From Flavobacteriales bacterium (GTDB taxonomy: Bacteria > Bacteroidota > Bacteroidia > Flavobacteriales_F > PHOS-HE28), in the NCBI GenBank assembly GCA_020635675.1, contig JACJZJ010000002.1, forward strand, positions 806,001-870,000: a stretch of DNA of 64,000 nt, in the 5' to 3' direction. The position numbers and the translations under genes are program-made. The stretch's first letter is position 1. Every line of letters starts with the position of its first letter. Below the pieces are notes generated by a model. The model had not been told where the DNA came from. It searched no databases and saw only the letters and a list, made by a program, of their open reading frames with translations. Positions 59,444 to 64,000 of the stretch are shown piece after piece.

Positions 59444-61273
59444 ATGCGCAACTTCTTCCGTGTGCTGCGCTACGCCGGGCCCTACCGGCGGTATGCCGTC
59501 CTGAACGTGGTGTTCAACCTGGTGAGCACGGTGTTCCACCTTGCCTCACTGCTGGTCTTCATCCCCTTCCTCAACCTGCTGTTCGGACAGTCCCCGGCAC
59601 CGGCGGCCAGACCGCCCGTCGACTGGACCATCTCAGGGATCAGGCGCCTGCCGGACCTGTTCAATTGGCAGATGGGCCGATACATCCAGGAACACGGCCA
59701 GGTGGGCGGATTGGTCTTCATCTGTGTAGTGGTGGCCGCGTGCTTCCTAATGAAGAACCTCTTCCGGTATTTCGCCCTGTGGGCGATCGGGATCCTGAGG
59801 AACCGGGCCGTGCGCGACCTGCGCAACGCGCTGTACGATAAGGTGCTCGAGCTTCCGATGCGGTACCACACCGGCGAACGCAAAGGCAATATCATCAGCC
59901 GGATGACCAACGACGTCCAAGAGATCGAGTTCAGCATCATGAACTACATCGAGATGATCTTTCGCGAGCCGATCACGATCGTGCTTTCGCTCGCTATCAT
60001 GATCGGCATCTCCTGGAAGCTCACGGTGATCGCGCTGCTCCTGCTGCCCATCAGCGGCTTGATCATCGGTCGCATCGGGAAGAGCCTGCGGAAGGAGGGC
60101 CTCCGCGCACAGCAGAAGGCAGCGGACCTGTTGAGCACCCTGGAGGAGACCCTCACCGGCATTCGTGTGATCAAGGCATTCAATGCTGAGGCGGCGATGC
60201 AGCAGCGCTTCCGGCGGGAGAACCAGATGCTCAACCTGCTGAACGTCTTCACCCTGCGCCGTCGCGACCTTGCATCTCCACTGAGCGAGTTCCTTGGTGC
60301 CTTGGTCATGGTGGCCTTGGTATATCTCGGCGGAAGCCTTGTGATCGGCAAGGATGCCAGTCTGTCCGGGGGGGAGTTCATTGGCTACATCATCCTGTTC
60401 AGTCAGCTGCTGGCACCGGCCAAAAGCTTCACTACGGGCTACTACTGGATCCGCAAGGGCAGCGCGAGTGCCGAGCGCATCTTCGAACTGCTGGCTGTGG
60501 AGAACACCGTGCGGGAAAGGACCGACGCCGGACCCATCGCCGCGTTCAATGACCGGATCGAATTCCGCGGGGTGACGTTCGCCTATGACAACACTCCCGT
60601 CCTCAGGGATATCGACCTGGTCCTGCCCAAGGGGAAGAGCGTGGCCTTGGTGGGAACGAGCGGTGGGGGCAAAACGTCCATGGCCGGCCTGCTGCCCCGG
60701 TTCTACGATGTCACCGCCGGGCAGGTGCTGATCGATGGAACGGACGTGCGCGACCTACGTGTGCATGACCTCCGTGCGTTGATGGGGATCGTCACGCAGG
60801 ATAGCATTTTGTTCAACGACACCGTGGCAGGCAACATAGCGTTCGGGTCCAAGGGCGTGGGGATGGAAGCGATCGAGCAGGCGGCGCGCGTATCCAACGC
60901 GCACGAGTTCGTCAGCAGGTTGGAGCAAGGCTATCAGACCAACATTGGCGATGGCGGAAATCGGCTCAGTGGCGGTCAGAAACAGCGGATCGCGATCGCG
61001 CGCGCCGTGCTGAAGAACCCGCCGATCCTGATCTTGGACGAGGCGACCAGCGCGTTGGACACCGAGAGCGAACGGCTCGTCCAGGAAGCCCTGTACCGTA
61101 TGATGGAGGGCCGGACCTCGCTGGTCATCGCGCACAGGCTCAGCACCATCCAGCATTGCGATGAGATCTGTGTCATGCAACAGGGGCTCATCGTGGAGCG
61201 TGGTACGCATCAGCGACTGTACGACCTGGGCGGGACCTATCGCCGCTTGTGCGATATGCAGGCCTTCGATTGA
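59444..61273 (+). CDS. MsbA-like ABC exporter, fused permease-ATPase
   Basis: A 609-residue half-transporter with six N-terminal membrane helices and a C-terminal ATPase. The NBD shows Walker A VGTSGGGKTSMAG, signature LSGGQKQRIAIARAV, Walker B ILILDEATSALDTE and the H-loop VIAHRLST. The start MRNFFRVLRYAGPYRRYAV is preferred because the open frame upstream overlaps rbfA. It may export lipid A (MsbA-like) or peptides. It is the first gene after a palindromic promoter. Confidence 0.95.
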   Translation: MRNFFRVLRYAGPYRRYAVLNVVFNLVSTVFHLASLLVFIPFLNLLFGQSPAPAARPPVDWTISGIRRLPDLFNWQMGRYIQEHGQVGGLVFICVVVAACFLMKNLFRYFALWAIGILRNRAVRDLRNALYDKVLELPMRYHTGERKGNIISRMTNDVQEIEFSIMNYIEMIFREPITIVLSLAIMIGISWKLTVIALLLLPISGLIIGRIGKSLRKEGLRAQQKAADLLSTLEETLTGIRVIKAFNAEAAMQQRFRRENQMLNLLNVFTLRRRDLASPLSEFLGALVMVALVYLGGSLVIGKDASLSGGEFIGYIILFSQLLAPAKSFTTGYYWIRKGSASAERIFELLAVENTVRERTDAGPIAAFNDRIEFRGVTFAYDNTPVLRDIDLVLPKGKSVALVGTSGGGKTSMAGLLPRFYDVTAGQVLIDGTDVRDLRVHDLRALMGIVTQDSILFNDTVAGNIAFGSKGVGMEAIEQAARVSNAHEFVSRLEQGYQTNIGDGGNRLSGGQKQRIAIARAVLKNPPILILDEATSALDTESERLVQEALYRMMEGRTSLVIAHRLSTIQHCDEICVMQQGLIVERGTHQRLYDLGGTYRRLCDMQAFD

Positions 61274-61279
61274 AACAGG

Positions 61280-62200
61280 ATGCGTGACTATGCCTACTAC
61301 GGGGACCTGACGCTGCGACAGCGGATCCTGAACATCGTCCGCGGTGTGTTCCGCATCGGCCCCCTGGAACGCTGGCTGCGCGAACGCACCGAGGGAAGCC
61401 CGGTCACCAGCCACTGGTGCCGCCTGATGCCGCCGGAATATGCCTATCCGAAGGGAAGCCACCGGACGATCGTTCGCGATGGGCTGACCTATGAGCTCGA
61501 CCTGTCGAACGCCACCGATCACGGGGTCTATTTCGGCTATGCCGACCCGGGTGATGCGAATCTGATGGGGGCGATCGGACCGGACCATGTGGTCGTGGAC
61601 ATCGGTGGGAACATCGGGGTCCGGGCGATGGCCTTTGCACGCAGGGTGCCTCGGGGTCGTGTGATCACGCTGGAGCCGGACCCGGAGAATTTCGCCAAAG
61701 CGGTGCGGCATTTCTCCTTGAACGGCCTGGAGAACATCACCGCACTACGGGTCGGGGTCGGGCCGGAAGAGGCCACGCACCGGCTCTACCGGGTAGTGTC
61801 CAGCAATTCGGGCATGAACCGGATCATCACCCAGGGACCGGGGTCGGAGCTGGAACGGTTCCCCTTTCGCGAGGTGCGTGTACGTCGGCTCGATGAGATC
61901 CTCCAAGAGGCGGGTATCGGCCATGTTGATGTCATCAAGATCGACGTGGAAGGGTTCGAGATGGAGGTATTGAAAGGTTGCATGGACGTGCTGGAGCGTG
62001 ACCACCCGTTGCTCTTTGTCGAGGTGGACGACGAAAACCTCAGGGACAACGGTTCCTCGGCCGGGGAACTTCTGGCTTGGCTGCGTGGGTCAGGTTATGC
62101 GACGCATGACGCCGAACGGGATGTTCCGTTGGAAGAAGGTCTGGAATTCGCCCATTGCCATTTCGATGTGCTCTGCCGACCGGTTTCCCAGCGGTCATGA
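61280..62200 (+). CDS. FkbM-family methyltransferase
   Basis: A 306-residue SAM-dependent methyltransferase. The SAM-binding motif DIGGNIGVRAMAFA is followed by ITLEPDPENF, both typical of FkbM, and the C-terminal IDVEGFEMEVLKG motif is diagnostic. FkbM enzymes often methylate sugar hydroxyls on surface polysaccharides. It follows the exporter by 6 bp and may work on the same surface glycan, an inference. It overlaps the convergent hflX gene by 6 bp. Confidence 0.92.
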   Translation: MRDYAYYGDLTLRQRILNIVRGVFRIGPLERWLRERTEGSPVTSHWCRLMPPEYAYPKGSHRTIVRDGLTYELDLSNATDHGVYFGYADPGDANLMGAIGPDHVVVDIGGNIGVRAMAFARRVPRGRVITLEPDPENFAKAVRHFSLNGLENITALRVGVGPEEATHRLYRVVSSNSGMNRIITQGPGSELERFPFREVRVRRLDEILQEAGIGHVDVIKIDVEGFEMEVLKGCMDVLERDHPLLFVEVDDENLRDNGSSAGELLAWLRGSGYATHDAERDVPLEEGLEFAHCHFDVLCRPVSQRS

Positions 62201-63430
62201 GCCCTGGTCGCCGCCCAGGAATTCATCGCTGAAAAGCAGGTCCGACTCATAGGGATACCGGCTGATGTGGATGGCCTTCACCCTTTCGTAGAGCCGCTTT
62301 CGCAGCGTTTCGATGTTCCGGCGTGTGGCAGCCGAAAGGAAGATGCACTCCTCCTCGTGCATCCCGGCCATCCAACTGTGCTGCAGCTCCTCCAGGCCGT
62401 ACTGTTCCCTTCGCTTGGGAGAAAGGTCATGCGGATCGAACGGCGCGGGATGATAGGCGTCGATCTTGTTGAAGACCACGATCATCGGCTTGGTGCCGGC
62501 GCCGATCTCGCTGAGCGTCTGCTTCACCGTGAGGTACTGTTCTTCGAAGTTGCGATGGCTGATGTCCACCACATGGATCAGCAGGTCCGCTTCACGTGTC
62601 TCGTCCAACGTGCTCTTGAAGCTTTCGATCAACTGGTGGGGCAGTTTGCGGATGAAGCCCACCGTGTCGCTCAACAGGAAGGGAAGATTGCCGAGCACGA
62701 TCTTGCGCACGGTGGTGTCCAGCGTGGCGAAGAGCTTGTCCTCCGCGAACACATCGCTCTTGCTCAGCACGTTCATCAAGGTGCTCTTGCCGACATTGGT
62801 GTATCCCACAAGGGCCACGCGGACCAGTTTGCCCCGATTTCCACGTTGCGTGGCCATCTGCTTGTCGATGTTGCGCAACTGTCCTTTCAGGAGGGCGATG
62901 CGGTCGCGAACGATGCGTCTGTCCGTTTCGATCTCCTTTTCGCCGGCGCCCCCGCGCGTTCCCGTGCCTCCGCGCTGCCGCTCGAGGTGCGTCCATAACT
63001 TGGTGAGGCGCGGGAGCATGTATTCGTACCGGGCCAGCTCCACCTGTGTTTTTGCATGGGCGGTCCGAGCGCGCCGCGCGAATATGTCCAGGATCAGACG
63101 CGGCCGGTCGAGCACGGCGATACCCAATGCCTTTTCCAGGTTGCGCTGCTGGGCAGGGCTCAATTCATCATCGAAGATGACCACATCGACCATGTTCTCC
63201 TGGACCCATCGCTTGATCTCGGCAAGCTTGCCCGATCCGATGTAGGTCCTTCCGTCCGGCCTGTGCAGCCTCTGGACGAACCGCTTCAGGGTGCGGATGT
63301 CCGCCGTGGTCGCCAGGAATTCCAACTCGTCCAGATACTCCCTGACATGGTCCTCGTCCTGTGCATCGGAGATCACGCCGATGAGCACGGCACTTTCGAC
63401 CTTCGCGGCCCCTTCGAGCGGATCGATCAT
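62195..63430 (-). CDS. hflX: GTPase HflX
   Basis: A ribosome-associated GTPase of 411 residues that in other bacteria splits stalled ribosomes. The HflX N-terminal domain contains GRTYIGSGKLAEIKRWVQEN and the G domain has G1 (GYTNVGKSTLMNVLS), G3 (DTVGFIRKLP) and G4 (VFNKID). It lies 4 bp upstream-overlapped with the cytochrome c gene, so it is part of a short operon with two redox genes. Confidence 0.96.
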   Translation of the reverse strand: MIDPLEGAAKVESAVLIGVISDAQDEDHVREYLDELEFLATTADIRTLKRFVQRLHRPDGRTYIGSGKLAEIKRWVQENMVDVVIFDDELSPAQQRNLEKALGIAVLDRPRLILDIFARRARTAHAKTQVELARYEYMLPRLTKLWTHLERQRGGTGTRGGAGEKEIETDRRIVRDRIALLKGQLRNIDKQMATQRGNRGKLVRVALVGYTNVGKSTLMNVLSKSDVFAEDKLFATLDTTVRKIVLGNLPFLLSDTVGFIRKLPHQLIESFKSTLDETREADLLIHVVDISHRNFEEQYLTVKQTLSEIGAGTKPMIVVFNKIDAYHPAPFDPHDLSPKRREQYGLEELQHSWMAGMHEEECIFLSAATRRNIETLRKRLYERVKAIHISRYPYESDLLFSDEFLGGDQGS

Positions 63431-63768
63431 GGGGACCTTCGTAAAGTGAGCACATGGTCGACCACGGCATCGAGCTCCTCCGGGGTCAGGATCCTGCCGT
63501 AGGCCATCATCGCACCACGGCCGTTCGTCACCACTGCGGCCACTTGCGCGCGGTCAAGCTTGGACACCGCCAGGTCCTTCGCGCCGCTCATGCCGAGTCG
63601 TCCGTCCCTCCCATGACAAAGCGCACATTGCGCATCGAAGATCCTGCCACCCGATGCGTTCGTGCTCGCGTCCGCTGGAAGTTGGCTCGACCCGTTCTCC
63701 ACGCCATCGCAGGCGAACAGTGTCGCCACCATCAATACGACAGCGCTCCTGAGAACGGTCACATCCAT
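63427..63768 (-). CDS. small c-type cytochrome lipoprotein
   Basis: A 113-residue cytochrome c. The signal MDVTVLRSAVVLMVATLFAC ends with a lipobox Cys at 20. The single haem site is CALCH (ALCHGRDGRLGMSG), with a likely Met axial ligand in the C-terminal RGAMMAYGRILTPEE. It is probably a periplasmic lipid-anchored electron carrier. It overlaps hflX by 4 bp and the membrane protein gene by 10 bp. Confidence 0.92.
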   Translation of the reverse strand: MDVTVLRSAVVLMVATLFACDGVENGSSQLPADASTNASGGRIFDAQCALCHGRDGRLGMSGAKDLAVSKLDRAQVAAVVTNGRGAMMAYGRILTPEELDAVVDHVLTLRRSP

Positions 63769-64000
63769 CCGTACTGACTTCCGAATTCCGTGATCGGCCA
63801 GGGAATGGCCATCAGCATGATGACCAAAGCGAGCAGGTAGAACACCGCGACCCGAAGCTGCTTGCCTGGCTCGGTCCGTGCCCGTCTGGATAGGCTCCGC
63901 CCCAGGGTCACAAGCGCGATGGCGATCAGCATCATGGTGATATGCTCGTATTTCCAGAAGCGGGCGTGCACGGAGGCCATCGCATCGAACGACTTGAACC
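63759..64000 (-). CDS. cytochrome b-like membrane protein, 5' partial
   Basis: The frame runs off the window end. An internal ATG exists at 63980, but the sequence before it (FKSFDA) is still open and coding-like, so the true start lies outside. Residues include a helix start SVHARFWKYEHITMMLIAIA and a final helix ending IPWPITEF. From recollection this pattern matches a short integral membrane protein often annotated cytochrome b in Bacteroidota. The cytochrome c gene follows, suggesting an electron-transfer pair. Confidence 0.75.
   Translation of the reverse strand, partial: FKSFDAMASVHARFWKYEHITMMLIAIALVTLGRSLSRRARTEPGKQLRVAVFYLLALVIMLMAIPWPITEFGSQYGWM

Overview
The window is a 64 kb piece of a high-GC Bacteroidota chromosome, probably an uncultured Flavobacteriales-like lineage (the phylum is well supported; the order is an inference). 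The evidence is: three secreted proteins with type IX secretion C-terminal domains, TonB-dependent receptors with carboxypeptidase-regulatory-like N-termini, an HU/CCDC81-SPOR protein, an ExbB plus twin-ExbD cluster, an SDR-type threonine dehydrogenase, and many upstream sequences matching the Bacteroidota -10 element TAnnTTTG. Coding density is very high and most of the content is housekeeping. There is one tRNA, tRNA-Ser(GGA), and no rRNA, CRISPR array, prophage or recognisable transposase.

Layout. 1-13.6 kb: M48 peptidase (5' truncated), aspS, a TetR/cupin divergent pair, an outer-membrane receptor cluster, and the tyrosine-catabolism genes hppD and hmgA. The last two are split by a foreign-looking gene lying between inverted copies of an intergenic repeat; trhO follows. 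13.7-25.8 kb: threonine dehydrogenase, a MORN-repeat protein, cysS, an M28 peptidase, an FG-GAP T9SS protein with a diheme cytochrome, polA, and two envelope proteins. 25.8-34.2 kb: a secreted M43 metalloprotease, a trans-sulfuration enzyme, a flippase-like membrane protein, an EamA transporter, the overlapping yicC-gmk-nadD operon, and udk. 34.3-35.5 kb: a hairpin-rich stretch with two or three very small genes. 35.5-44 kb: an Omp28-like T9SS protein, PPK2, recJ, tadA, a bacilliredoxin, gdhA and dprA. 44-53.4 kb: a second TonB-dependent receptor, kdsB, the HU-SPOR protein, small unknowns, a thioesterase, a GT9 heptosyltransferase, tatD, asparaginase and tRNA-Ser. 53.4-64 kb: the ExbB/ExbD energising cluster, dus, a LolE-like permease, a methyltransferase, rbfA, an MsbA-like exporter, an FkbM methyltransferase, hflX, and a cytochrome c / cytochrome b-like pair cut by the window end.

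The most notable observations are: (1) a ~1.6 kb repeat-bounded unit at 9684-11277, carrying one nuclease-like gene whose stop codon lies inside the right-hand repeat, inserted between hppD and hmgA; (2) a 40-bp palindrome at 59394-59433 that forms the whole rbfA/ABC-exporter divergent promoter; (3) a recurring arrangement in which the -10 box lies only 4-7 nt before the start codon, implying leaderless mRNAs; (4) a TetR operator candidate overlapping both the regulator start and a well-spaced promoter for the cupin gene. No certain new defence or catalytic system was found; item 1 is the best candidate.
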